Positions 35,703 through 44,742 of a stretch of 64,000 nucleotides of DNA are shown here, one piece after another. The position numbers and the translations under genes are program-made. Every line of letters begins with the position of its first letter. Position 1 is the first letter of the stretch. The stretch covers positions 1 through 64,000 of the forward strand of contig MWBZ01000004.1 of NCBI GenBank assembly GCA_002069765.1, written 5' to 3'. The DNA comes from a bacterium ADurb.Bin243. Lineage in GTDB: Bacteria; Muiribacteriota; UBA9980. The notes below the pieces were generated by a model that ran no database searches, had not been told where the DNA came from, and saw only the letters and a list, made by a program, of their open reading frames with translations.

Positions 35703-37202
35703 TTAAAGCCTGCCGTATATTTTACACAGCCTGTTCAGCCGCTTCGCGTGCGAAGCTTTAAGGTCCTGCGGCCTGTAGCGGTAGCCCCAGTTGCCCGAAG
35801 CTTTTCCAGGCGTATTCATGCGGGCGCGGTTATCGAGCCCGAGAATGTCCTGCAGCGGAACGATAGCATATACCGCGACGGACGCGACGGCAAGCCTGAT
35901 AAAATCGTCGTGTATGCCGGCGGCCCGGCCGGCGCTGTATTCGAGCGCGTTTTTCTTTATTTGGTCAGGCAGCCCTTTAAACCATCCGGCGGTGGTTTCG
36001 TTATCGTGAGTGCCTGTATAAACTACGCAATTTTTAGTGAAATTATGAGGAAGGTAGGCGTTGTTGGTATCGGCCGAAAAAGCGAACTGCAGTATTTTCA
36101 TTCCCGGAAAGTTAAAATCGTCGCGCAGCTTTTCTACCGGCGGAGTTATGACGCCCAGGTCTTCGGCTATTATAGGAAGCTCGCCCATCGAGCGCTTTAG
36201 AGTTTCAAACATTTCGCGGCCCCTGGTTTTAACCCATTTGCCGTTTACGGCGGTCTTCGAGCCGGCCGGCACTTCCCAGCAGCCTTCGAAACCGCGGAAA
36301 TGGTCGATTCTTATTATATCTACGGTCCTCAGCACTTCTTTAACGCGCAATATCCACCAGTCGAAGCCTCGTTTTTCGAGCTCGTCCCAGCGGTAGAGGG
36401 GATTGCCCCACAGCTGCCCCGTTTCGCTGAAATAATCCGGCGGCACTCCGGCCACCACGGTGGGCTTTCCGTCCGCATCCAGATGGAACACCGAAGGATT
36501 GCTCCATACGTCGGAACTGTCGTATGCGACAAATATGGGAATATCGCCGATAACCGATATATTCCTGTCGTTGGCGTATTTTTTAACGGCGAGCCATTGC
36601 TTCGTAAAAAGGTACTGCAAAAATCTGTGGAATTCGAAACTTTCGGCGAGCTCCTGCCGGGCCTTAGCTATGGCGGCTTTTTCTCTGCAAGCGAGAGGCT
36701 TCGGCCAGTCGCTCCATACCGCTCCGCCGTGCTTTTCTTTAAGCGCCATAAAAAGCGCGAAATCGTCGAGCCATACTTTTGAATCCGGGCAGTTTTTGAA
36801 TTTTTCGTAGTCTTTAACGATTGCGCTCGCGGCGGGCAGTTTTGAAAAATTAGCGAACGCTTTTTTATAAAGCGAGTATTTATAGATGATTACCGGGCCA
36901 AAATCGACGCAATCACCGTTAAAATCGGGGACCGATTTAAGGTCTGATTTTTCGAGCAGGCCTTCTTTTAAAAGAAGGTCCGGGCTTATCAAAAGAGGAT
37001 TGCCCGCTATGGCCGAAAAGCATGCGTAAGGCGAATCGCCGTATCCGGTCGGGCCGAGCGGCATAATCTGCCATAATTTAGCGCCCGATTTATGAAGAAA
37101 ATCTATGAATTTGTAAATATTGCCTCCGAGATCGCCGATGCCGTAAGGGCCAGGAACGGAAGTCGGATGCATAAGCACGCCGAATGATCTTTTAAAACTC
37201 AT
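35703..37202 (-). CDS. malQ: 4-alpha-glucanotransferase (GH77)
   Basis: 499 residues. Transfers alpha-1,4-glucan segments in glycogen, starch or maltodextrin metabolism. GH77 signature residues: nucleophile Asp in IIRIDHFRGF, acid/base Glu in PIIAEDLGV, stabilising Asp in GTHDNETT, plus IGDIPIFVAYDSSDVW. ATG 37202 is preferred (GGCGGTG a few bases before it, and homologues start there); the frame extends 11 codons upstream. No glycogen phosphorylase or branching gene is adjacent. Confidence 0.95.
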   Translation of the reverse strand: MSFKRSFGVLMHPTSVPGPYGIGDLGGNIYKFIDFLHKSGAKLWQIMPLGPTGYGDSPYACFSAIAGNPLLISPDLLLKEGLLEKSDLKSVPDFNGDCVDFGPVIIYKYSLYKKAFANFSKLPAASAIVKDYEKFKNCPDSKVWLDDFALFMALKEKHGGAVWSDWPKPLACREKAAIAKARQELAESFEFHRFLQYLFTKQWLAVKKYANDRNISVIGDIPIFVAYDSSDVWSNPSVFHLDADGKPTVVAGVPPDYFSETGQLWGNPLYRWDELEKRGFDWWILRVKEVLRTVDIIRIDHFRGFEGCWEVPAGSKTAVNGKWVKTRGREMFETLKRSMGELPIIAEDLGVITPPVEKLRDDFNFPGMKILQFAFSADTNNAYLPHNFTKNCVVYTGTHDNETTAGWFKGLPDQIKKNALEYSAGRAAGIHDDFIRLAVASVAVYAIVPLQDILGLDNRARMNTPGKASGNWGYRYRPQDLKASHAKRLNRLCKIYGRL

Positions 37203-37277
37203 GTTAACACCGCCATTATTTTTTCTATTTTTCACGCTTGCGCGATGATTCGTTAAAAATTACATTTCGACTTCTTT

Positions 37278-37297
37278 ATATCATAAAACTATGATAT
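37278..37297. repeat. Inverted repeat upstream of malQ (candidate operator)
   Basis: A perfect 8-base inverted repeat ATATCATA/TATGATAT with AAAC between. It lies 76-95 bases upstream of the malQ start, in the region where its promoter should be, and could be a repressor site. Confidence 0.4.
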
Positions 37298-37310
37298 TGT
37301 AAATATGCCC

Positions 37311-37339
37311 GCGCAAAAACAGCGTCATATTTTTTGCGC
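37311..37339. repeat. Inverted repeat just after pdxA
   Basis: GCGCAAAAA (37311-37319) and TTTTTGCGC (37331-37339) form a 9-base-pair stem with an 11-base loop, 9 bases after the pdxA stop. No T-run follows outside the stem, so it may be a weak terminator or transcript-end stabiliser. Confidence 0.4.
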
Positions 37340-37347
37340 AGCCCTCG

Positions 37348-38349
37348 TTAAATTTCGAACGGCTTCATGCGCATCGCGAATTTTATCGCGTTCGCCATCG
37401 AAAGGCATGACGCCTCGTTTCTCCCGGCTATTGCGTATGCCGTGCCGTGGTCGGGCGACGTGCGGATGAAAGGCATTCCGATAGTCACGTTGACGCCGCT
37501 TTCGAAGTGGAGCAGTTTAAAAGGGACCAGGCCCTGATCGTGATAATAAGACAATATCAAAGTTTTTTCACGGCTTTTAAAGGCTGCGTAAAACGCCGTG
37601 TCGGCCGGAACCGGGCCTGAAATTTCAATCCCGCGTCCGCATTCCAGTTTATCGAGCGCTGTCGCGGCGAGAGCGATTCCGGGAACGATGATATCTTTTT
37701 CCTCGCTCCCGAAAAGGCCGTTTTCTGAAGCGTGAGGGTTGAGGCCCGGAACGATTATATTTATTTTACGGCTTCCGGGATAAGCCGAGCGCATGAACCT
37801 TGCCCCTGCGACCGCGGCCGACGCTATGCCTTCGGCGCTAATAGCTTTCAGAGCGCATTTTAACGGAACATGCCTGGTCATTAAAAGAAGGTTGAAATAT
37901 TTTCCGCAAAACGCCATTTCTACGCGGCGCGCGCCGCACAACGATTTTAAAATTTCCGTATGCCCGGCGAATTCGAAACCGGCCATGTGAAGCGCCTCTT
38001 TTGATATGGGCGCGGTGGCTAGAGCTTTGAGCTTGCCGGCCGATGCGAGCGCGGCCGCCGCCTTGATATATTCAAAAGAAGCGAGCCCCGACTGCGCCGA
38101 AGGCCGGCCGGTTTTTATTTTTCCGTCCCCTTCGCTTTCCACGTGTAAAACGTCCAGCCCGTCGATGAAACCGCGGTCAATAAAGCCGGCGCATGCCCGG
38201 GCCAATAATTTCCGATTGCCTATTATCAAAAAATTAGAATAGTCAAATCGACCTGATTCTACAAGCATTTTGACCGCTTTCAACGTTACTTCCGGCCCGA
38301 TGCCCGCCGGATCTCCGATGGTTACCGCTATTTTTTTATTCATTTTCAT
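37348..38349 (-). CDS. pdxA: 4-hydroxythreonine-4-phosphate dehydrogenase (PdxA)
   Basis: 333 residues. NAD-dependent oxidation in the DXP-dependent pyridoxal phosphate pathway. Motifs: VTIGDPAGIGPEV at the N terminus, metal His residues in FAGHTEIL and SYYHDQGLVPFK, and IRTSPDHGTAYAIAG near the C terminus. AAGG lies before the ATG. A PdxA2/four-carbon acid sugar role is an alternative known for the family. 65 bases after lpxK. Confidence 0.92.
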   Translation of the reverse strand: MKMNKKIAVTIGDPAGIGPEVTLKAVKMLVESGRFDYSNFLIIGNRKLLARACAGFIDRGFIDGLDVLHVESEGDGKIKTGRPSAQSGLASFEYIKAAAALASAGKLKALATAPISKEALHMAGFEFAGHTEILKSLCGARRVEMAFCGKYFNLLLMTRHVPLKCALKAISAEGIASAAVAGARFMRSAYPGSRKINIIVPGLNPHASENGLFGSEEKDIIVPGIALAATALDKLECGRGIEISGPVPADTAFYAAFKSREKTLILSYYHDQGLVPFKLLHFESGVNVTIGMPFIRTSPDHGTAYAIAGRNEASCLSMANAIKFAMRMKPFEI

Positions 38350-38414
38350 TTTCGAGCCTTTCCGGCTTTTTACCGGCGTATCGACGCCTGTTTAAAAACC
38401 TCATCAACGGCTAT

Positions 38415-39677
38415 TTATTTCAAACTTTTTCCGGCGGAAAAAGTTTCGTATTTTTTTTTGATTTCATTAACCAGCCCGCTTTCGTTTTCGATCCATGCGT
38501 CCGATAAAATCGCGTAAAGCGGCATTTCCTCGAAAATATCGCGCCTCAATTTCACGGCGTCTTTAAAAGTGGTAATAATAAAATCGGCCCCGAGCGAAGC
38601 GGCTTTTCTTAATATTTCACGCTGCATGGCTTCCCGGTAACCTGCATGGTCTATGAACCCCTCGCTGAAATAACTGAATCCGCCGGCTTTAGCGAGCGCG
38701 CCGGCCGCGGCGGAAACGCTTTTATTGTCGGCCACGGCGGATATTAAATAAGCGCGGCGGCTTTTGAGTTCTTTTGCCGAAACGGCTTTTTCTTCTTTTA
38801 TAGAATACAGGCCTTTAATCTCTATTCCGCTTTCGTAAAAATTTCCCGTAAATGAATATTTCCGGCAAATCGATTTTATCATTTCGACCTTCTTTTCTCG
38901 CAAGCGTTTTTCCGGCGGGCACTTGGATATGATAACGACGTCAGCTTCTTCGAGTCTCGCAAGCCTGTCACGCATAGCCCCCGCAGGAAAGGTAAGCCCG
39001 TTCGAAAAAGGGTCGCCGTAATCCAGCACGACGATATCGATATTTTTTTTCAGGCGGTAATATTGAAAAGCGTCGTCGAGAAAGCAAATCCCTTTAAATC
39101 CTTTGTCTTCAAGATGTTTTACGCAATCTACCCGCTGCTTCGCCGTCAAAACGGCGCAGCCTTTTTCGCCCGTTATTTTATTTTCGCCGAACGAAACTAT
39201 GCATCCGGATCTTTTAATTATCGCGGCGTTTTTTTCCGATCTGGCTAACGGGTCTTTCGGACCGATAAGCGCGAGCGCTTCCATAAAGGCCTCATCGGAA
39301 GATTCTTCGATCGTTTTTAAAAGCCTCTCTCCGTCCGATATTACATTAAGCCCTCTGACCGGCCCCAGATATCCCCTGTTTATAATCGCCGTTTCATGCC
39401 CGTCGTTAGCGAAAGCCCCTGCCAGCTTAATTACGATAGGCGATTTTCCGGTGCCTCCGATTTTTATATTGCCGACGCTCACGCAAAATATCGACGGCCC
39501 GAAAGGCGGCAGTATTTTAAAGGTGTAAAGGGCCCATTTAAGATAGTTAAGCGAATAGTAGATAAAGCCGGCCGCAACCATTAACGGCCACAGAATGGAT
39601 TCCAGCAGGGAAAGTTTCAACCCGGCGCGAATTTTAGAATGGATTTTAAAAATTATGCGTGCTATAATTTCTTTCAT
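38415..39677 (-). CDS. lpxK: Tetraacyldisaccharide 4'-kinase
   Basis: 420 residues from ATG 39677. Phosphorylates the lipid A disaccharide at position 4', at the inner face of the inner membrane. Anchor TM near 25-50; P-loop GNIKIGGTGKSP near residue 80; later motifs DDAFQYYRLKKNIDIVVLD and GAMRDRLARLEEADVVIISK are typical. It is longer than common LpxK (about 330-350), with extra residues at the N terminus. It is direct evidence for a diderm with lipid A. Follows csaB closely. Confidence 0.92.
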   Translation of the reverse strand: MKEIIARIIFKIHSKIRAGLKLSLLESILWPLMVAAGFIYYSLNYLKWALYTFKILPPFGPSIFCVSVGNIKIGGTGKSPIVIKLAGAFANDGHETAIINRGYLGPVRGLNVISDGERLLKTIEESSDEAFMEALALIGPKDPLARSEKNAAIIKRSGCIVSFGENKITGEKGCAVLTAKQRVDCVKHLEDKGFKGICFLDDAFQYYRLKKNIDIVVLDYGDPFSNGLTFPAGAMRDRLARLEEADVVIISKCPPEKRLREKKVEMIKSICRKYSFTGNFYESGIEIKGLYSIKEEKAVSAKELKSRRAYLISAVADNKSVSAAAGALAKAGGFSYFSEGFIDHAGYREAMQREILRKAASLGADFIITTFKDAVKLRRDIFEEMPLYAILSDAWIENESGLVNEIKKKYETFSAGKSLK

Positions 39678-39736
39678 AAAAATATTTCCGATTATAAAAA
39701 TATTTCGAAAAAGCCCGGCTGTATTACATAACCAAT

Positions 39737-40909
39737 TCAGGCAAGACATTTTTCATAAAAATCGCCGAAAAGAATGCCCGCTTTTTTTTCATCGCCGGCG
39801 GCGAATTTTTCAACGGTTTCCGCCAGCCTGGCCCTGTTTTCAACTATATATCGTATTTTGCATATAAGCTCGGAAGCCAGGTCGTCAGGGCCGGATGAAA
39901 AATCGGTCTTTGAAACGCAAAGCTCTGAAATGCCGGCGCTTTCGTATAGCTTTGAAACTTTTTCGTCGTAAGCGATTCCGATGCACGGCACGCCCGCCAT
40001 CATCGAAACGGCCGTAAAGTGAAATCTCATGCCCAAATTCAGTTCGTTTTCAGCGAGCGAGCGGGCGAGTTCGAAAACGTCGGGAGCGTATTCAACCATG
40101 CTGATTTTATCGCCGGCATTGCCTTTCAAAGATTTTACGACTGCGGCGTTCAAATCGCAGTCGGTCTTTTTCTGCATGGAATACAGTTTTATTTTAAAAC
40201 CGGTCTTTTCGATAATTTTCAAAAGCGCGCCGGCTATGTCGTCGGCCGAAGAACCTTTCCACGGCCTCAGCGAAAATCCTATAAACCGTTCGCCGCCTGA
40301 ATGCCGGCCGTTTTCTTCAACGGCCTTACGCACGGCCGTATTGAGGGCGAAAGCTGGGTCCGTATAAATCCCTTTTCCGCATCCGTTCTGAAAAGAGCCG
40401 TCAGGCAGAAATTTAGCGGATTTCTCATCGCGGACGCTTATATAATCTATAAGCCTTGAAGACGCGAAATTCATCATTTTTTTAAAAAAGCCTTTTTTTA
40501 TTCCCGTAAATCCCTGATAAAGCAGGTAATTTTTATCTCCCGCGGCTTTTGCGCAAAGTAAAAAAGAGTAATAGCATAGAAACGACAATACGCCGTAATC
40601 CTGAAATATGCCTCCGCCCGGCATTATAAATGCGCATGACGAGTAAAAAGCCCTGACGTTATTAAAGCACAAAGGATTTTTACTTCTTTTTATGACGCGG
40701 ATATTCAAATTAGGATATCTGGCCGCATAATGCGCCGGCGCGCCGCCGCATTCGCCGGAAGCGACGATAACGTCGAAAGGGGCGCCCCGGGAATCGAGCA
40801 TAGTTAAAAAGGCCGTCAATATAAGCTCATCGCCAATATTTCCGGCCCCGAAATATCCAAAAAGGAATATAGTTTTGGTTTTCGCCGCAGGATTTAATTC
40901 AAGGTTCAT
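39737..40909 (-). CDS. csaB: Polysaccharide pyruvyl transferase (CsaB-like)
   Basis: 390 residues. The family adds ketal pyruvate to cell-wall or surface polysaccharide, often for S-layer anchoring. Typical N terminus IFLFGYFGAGNIGDELIL, then MPGGGIFQDYG, IGFSLRPWKG and the C-terminal LNLGMRFHFTAVSMMAGVPC stretch. It sits between lpxK and motB, consistent with envelope polysaccharide work. The acceptor polymer is unknown. Confidence 0.82.
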   Translation of the reverse strand: MNLELNPAAKTKTIFLFGYFGAGNIGDELILTAFLTMLDSRGAPFDVIVASGECGGAPAHYAARYPNLNIRVIKRSKNPLCFNNVRAFYSSCAFIMPGGGIFQDYGVLSFLCYYSFLLCAKAAGDKNYLLYQGFTGIKKGFFKKMMNFASSRLIDYISVRDEKSAKFLPDGSFQNGCGKGIYTDPAFALNTAVRKAVEENGRHSGGERFIGFSLRPWKGSSADDIAGALLKIIEKTGFKIKLYSMQKKTDCDLNAAVVKSLKGNAGDKISMVEYAPDVFELARSLAENELNLGMRFHFTAVSMMAGVPCIGIAYDEKVSKLYESAGISELCVSKTDFSSGPDDLASELICKIRYIVENRARLAETVEKFAAGDEKKAGILFGDFYEKCLA

Positions 40910-40952
40910 AATTTATTCAAACCGTCAATGCGAATATAAAGGCGCTTACCGA

Positions 40953-42431
40953 TTACCTGCCATTAATTTTCACTTCGGAAGTGGCCGAAGATATTTTGCC
41001 GGCCGCGCCGGAAACCGTCGCAGTTTCAGCCGTTGAAGGCCCTGCCGGGCTCTGGAGCGTAACTTCGCCCGTCGGTGAAGCGGGATTAAGGCGCATATTT
41101 TTCAAAGCTTTTTCTTTTTCGAGCTTTTCTTTATAATACGTTTCCGATTTTTTACTTAAATCTCCCGATACGTCGAGCGGTTTAAGAGGGTCGTATATTA
41201 AAATTTCTATGCGGCGGTTTTTCTTGCGTCCTTCAGGTGTGGAGTTGTCGGCGATGGGCCGGAACCTTCCGAACCCTGCAGCCGATATCGTTTCGGGCGC
41301 GAGCGAGAGCTCTTCGGTAAGGTGGCGGACTACGGCCACCGCTCTGGCGCATGAAAGTTCCCAGTTCGAAGGGTATAAAAAAGAGTGGACGTTAATATTA
41401 TCGGTATGGCCTTCCACCCGGAAATTAAACCCGAAAGCGCTCAAATATTTAAGCACCGCGCATAATTTTTCGATAACTTTTATCGATTGCGGCAGAATTT
41501 CGATGGAGCCCAGTTCGAACATTATATCGCCCGACAGCACCATTTCGATGCCGCGCTGGGTGACTTTGATTTCAAGGCTTGCGTTTTTCAGCTCTTCGCT
41601 GAATATGCTGGTAAGTTTTCCCGCGATGCTTTCCAGATAAGGATCTTTGACTTTATAACGGAAATTGTTTTCCTCGTCTTCGCCGCCGGCTCCGCCGTCT
41701 TCATCGCCCATGTCGCCGCCGCTTTCACCCTTGGTTTCTCCGCCTTTATCGCCGCTGAGCTCTCCGGCTTTTTCGCCGCCTTTATCGCCGGTTTTGTCGC
41801 CGGCGGTCGTGCCGCCGAGATCGCCGCTCTTATCGCCGGGCGCCCTGCCGCCCTTGTCGCCTTCTTTTTTTCCGCCGGCTCCGGCTGGAACGAGATCTAC
41901 TTCGCCGGTTATGCCCCTTTTTTTATTTTTACCCATTTTAAGGATAATATCTCTTTCGGTGTCCGCCCCGCGTCCTTTGGCGCCGCGGTCGCTTTTTCCG
42001 CCGAGAAGTTTCATATCCAGCTCTTTGAGCTTGGCTACTAGCTCGTCGTCGGTGCCGTGAAAAACGGACTCGCCGGTTTTATCCACGGTGGTTATGTTAA
42101 CGATATTGCCGACGGTGGGCCTCTTGCCTTTGTCTTCTATGTAAGAAACCTTTTTATTCGTTCCTTTTTTAAAAACGCCGGTAGACTGCACCATGGGGTT
42201 GGGAAATTTTTTGCCTCCGCTTTCAAGGCCTGGCTGGCCTTCCGAAGAAGGCGCCGCTCCGAAAGCTTTAGACATTTCTTCCATGATCTTAGCTGCTTTT
42301 TCCTTTTCCATAAGGGTCAAAGCGTACATAATAATGAAAAAAGCCAGAAGAAGCGTTATCATATCGGCGTATGGCAAAAGCCAACGCTCAAAATTCGCTT
42401 CACCTTCCGGCTCTTTTTTCCTTTTAGACAT
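40953..42431 (-). CDS. motB: MotB-like stator protein with long GDK-rich linker
   Basis: 492 residues, much longer than typical MotB (about 260-310). N-terminal TM carries the proton-binding Asp in LLPYADMITLLLAFFIIMYA. A C-terminal OmpA-like peptidoglycan-binding domain (about 305-420) has FRVEGHTDN and NWELSCARAVAVVRHL. Between them are about 250 residues including a repetitive Gly/Asp/Lys/Glu stretch near 190-265 (GDKSGDLGG, GDKTGDKGG). ATG has CGGAG 8 bases before it. Partner of MotA immediately upstream. No other flagellar gene is in the window, so flagellar or gliding-type use is undecided. Confidence 0.87.
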   Translation of the reverse strand: MSKRKKEPEGEANFERWLLPYADMITLLLAFFIIMYALTLMEKEKAAKIMEEMSKAFGAAPSSEGQPGLESGGKKFPNPMVQSTGVFKKGTNKKVSYIEDKGKRPTVGNIVNITTVDKTGESVFHGTDDELVAKLKELDMKLLGGKSDRGAKGRGADTERDIILKMGKNKKRGITGEVDLVPAGAGGKKEGDKGGRAPGDKSGDLGGTTAGDKTGDKGGEKAGELSGDKGGETKGESGGDMGDEDGGAGGEDEENNFRYKVKDPYLESIAGKLTSIFSEELKNASLEIKVTQRGIEMVLSGDIMFELGSIEILPQSIKVIEKLCAVLKYLSAFGFNFRVEGHTDNINVHSFLYPSNWELSCARAVAVVRHLTEELSLAPETISAAGFGRFRPIADNSTPEGRKKNRRIEILIYDPLKPLDVSGDLSKKSETYYKEKLEKEKALKNMRLNPASPTGEVTLQSPAGPSTAETATVSGAAGKISSATSEVKINGR

Positions 42432-42478
42432 TTGTCTGGCTCCGCTTTTAAGTTATCTTAATCCAACGTTAGGCCGGC

Positions 42479-43252
42479 TTATTTGCCGAGCGCTTCTATT
42501 TCGTTAGGGAAGAAAGTCCTTAGTTTTTCCTTTATTATCGCAGTGTTGTCTCCGCCCTGAATGGCGAGCACGCCCTCCATTATGCATAAAAGAAGGTTCT
42601 GCTCTTCTTTGACGCGCTCTTTCAGCTTTAACGATATAGGAAGCCATACCAGGTTGGCCGTGGAAACCCCGAAGAACGTCGCGATAAATGCGACCGCGAC
42701 GGCTTTTCCAAGCGCGCCGGCGCCCTGGGTGTTTCCGAGGCCTTCGAGCATGTGAACCAGGCCCATAACCGTCCCTATGATGCCCAGAGTGGGCGCGAAA
42801 CCGCCCGCTATGGCAAATATTTCAGAACCGACCTTTTCTTCTTCGGCTTTCTGGTCGATCTCGGCTTCGAGTATCTTTTGTATGAGCTGGGGATCTATGC
42901 CGTCGACTACGAGCTGAAGGCCTTTTCTGAAAAATAAATTTTCGACGTTGTCCTTTTCGTCTTCGAGCGAAAGCAAGCCTTCACGGCGGGCTTTTTCAGC
43001 GAGCCTGAAAAGGGTCTGCAAAATCAGCGAAGGGTCTTCGTGCTTGTATAAAATGGCTTTTTTCAGGAATTTTGGCGCCTGACGGAATCTCTCTATGGGA
43101 AATGCCGTCATGGTCGCGCAAAACGTTCCGCTGAGGATAAGGAAGATAGCGCCTATGTTTATAAGCGATCCTATATGGCCGCCTTCCGCGTAAAGCGATA
43201 TGATTATAGTCAACCCGGCTCCGAGAACGCCGAATACAGTCGTTATATCCAC
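42479..43252 (-). CDS. motA: MotA-like stator proton channel
   Basis: 257 residues, four TMs, with the MotA/ExbB core IAGGFAPTLGIIGTVMGLVH and the following GKAVAVAFIATFFGVSTANL. Forms the stator ring with MotB and converts ion flow to torque. The start is GTG 43252, supported by AGAGG 8 bases before it; the nearby ATG is out of frame. First of the motA-motB pair. Confidence 0.9.
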   Translation of the reverse strand: MDITTVFGVLGAGLTIIISLYAEGGHIGSLINIGAIFLILSGTFCATMTAFPIERFRQAPKFLKKAILYKHEDPSLILQTLFRLAEKARREGLLSLEDEKDNVENLFFRKGLQLVVDGIDPQLIQKILEAEIDQKAEEEKVGSEIFAIAGGFAPTLGIIGTVMGLVHMLEGLGNTQGAGALGKAVAVAFIATFFGVSTANLVWLPISLKLKERVKEEQNLLLCIMEGVLAIQGGDNTAIIKEKLRTFFPNEIEALGK

Positions 43253-43295
43253 AGCATCAACCTCTTAAAAAATTTATAGGTAAAGTTTACCGGTA

Positions 43296-44624
43296 TTATT
43301 TGTTTTCGGTTTTTAATAAAACCAGGGCGTTCGCGACTTTGCGAAGGTTTTTATCGGAAGGCGTGTTGAGGACGTCGCCTTTGTAAACCAGCGTGGAAGA
43401 GCCGCCGCCGTCGAGCGCTATAGCGTCGGTGCAGCCGCAATCGATCATTATCTGAGCGATTTCATCGAAATCCACTCCGCGGTAGCTGGAAGAGCGGCCG
43501 TCGGCGACAGCCATAACAAGTTCGTTAGCGGCGGTGATTCCGATAGCGGTCCTGGGAGCGTCGCCCATAAGATAACGGCCGACTTCCTCGCGGCTCTGAT
43601 CGAAAGTTATTTTACCGTCGGTCACGAGCAGCATGCCCGAGCCGAAAGCGTCGCGCACCTGGTCCCAGGGCGTCATAAGGCTCTGGGTGAATAATATTTT
43701 AGTTCCGACGGCGGTGTTTTTAAACCTGTGGAGATGCTCTTCTGAAACGACGAGCAGGCCGCCTTCCGCAGGTATCCTGGATTCGTTTTTAATAAGTTCG
43801 GTGACGACTCCCGCGGCGTCGAAAACATATCCCATGCCGCCTTTAGGAACCGTGACTTTTTTAGCGTAATCAGCCGTGTAAATAACTATTTCGCCGAAGC
43901 CGCATTTTTTATTGATGCCGTCTATCATCGAAAAGAAATCGTTTTCCGGCCTGATTCTTCTTCTGAATTTAGGCTTTCCGATCATGACTTTATTGTCGCG
44001 CGTAATTCCGAAAGTGGTTCTGGCCTTTACTATAAGCGGCGCCTGGATGGCGCGCCCGTCGATCATAAGATAGCCTACCGCAGCGTAAGTTTTCGCGTCA
44101 AAGAAAGAGCCGTTTACTCCGGCCACAGCGTCGTAATTTTTGCAAATTTGAACGACGTTAGCCTTGCTTCCAAGTTTGTTCTCTTCGGCAAGAACTATCT
44201 TTGGCACTACTTTTCCCTGGTTGAGGTCCACCCTGATAACATGTACAGGAACGTCGCCTGAAGATTTAGCGAACGTCTTTTCCTCTACGGCGATGCCGTA
44301 TTCGTCGAAAGCCGAAACCGAAGAGGAAGCGGGCTGAATCTCTTTAGCCTGCGCAGCCGAAGGCTTTCTGATTTCTTTTTTCACGGTTTCTTTCTTTACG
44401 GCTTTTTTAGGTTTAGCCTGTTTTTTCGAAGCTTCTTTAGCCATAATTTCGGTGTCTATGACTGCGTCGCTTTGCTGTTTCACGGTTTCCGCCGAGGTTT
44501 CTTCAGCCGGTTTGGCCTTGATTTTAAACATTTTCGCCTCGGAAAATTCCGGGCAGGATAAAACTAGCGAAGATAACAATACCGCAGACACTAAAGATTT
44601 TTTAGATAAAGTAGATAAAAACAC
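43296..44624 (-). CDS. Secreted phosphodiester glycosidase-domain protein (NAGPA-like)
   Basis: 442 residues. Starts at GTG 44624 with AGGAGG before it. Signal peptide (about 10-30), then a Lys/Ala-rich linker (about 35-95), then a phosphodiester-glycosidase (NAGPA/DUF2233) domain with AGVNGSFFDAKT, MIDGRAIQAP, APRTAIGITA, MAVADGRSSSYRG and the C-terminal CTDAIALDGGGSSTLVY. Homologues hydrolyse GlcNAc-phosphodiesters, or in bacteria act on capsule or wall-linked sugars. It lies 43 bases upstream of motA. Confidence 0.88.
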   Translation of the reverse strand: MFLSTLSKKSLVSAVLLSSLVLSCPEFSEAKMFKIKAKPAEETSAETVKQQSDAVIDTEIMAKEASKKQAKPKKAVKKETVKKEIRKPSAAQAKEIQPASSSVSAFDEYGIAVEEKTFAKSSGDVPVHVIRVDLNQGKVVPKIVLAEENKLGSKANVVQICKNYDAVAGVNGSFFDAKTYAAVGYLMIDGRAIQAPLIVKARTTFGITRDNKVMIGKPKFRRRIRPENDFFSMIDGINKKCGFGEIVIYTADYAKKVTVPKGGMGYVFDAAGVVTELIKNESRIPAEGGLLVVSEEHLHRFKNTAVGTKILFTQSLMTPWDQVRDAFGSGMLLVTDGKITFDQSREEVGRYLMGDAPRTAIGITAANELVMAVADGRSSSYRGVDFDEIAQIMIDCGCTDAIALDGGGSSTLVYKGDVLNTPSDKNLRKVANALVLLKTENK

Positions 44625-44742
44625 TTAAAAGTCCTCCTGATTAATTTATAATGATATAAATGAAAAGTTTATATATTAAAATAGATATCGCCGTCGATGG
44701 ACAGTTTTAACGCTCCCCGCCGAAGCCGAAGCGCCGGCGAAA

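Noticed and set aside
41487-42060. Plus-strand open frames opposite motB
   Set aside because: Antisense to the GDK repeat tract; low-complexity Ala/Phe or Ser/Pro products with no start signals.
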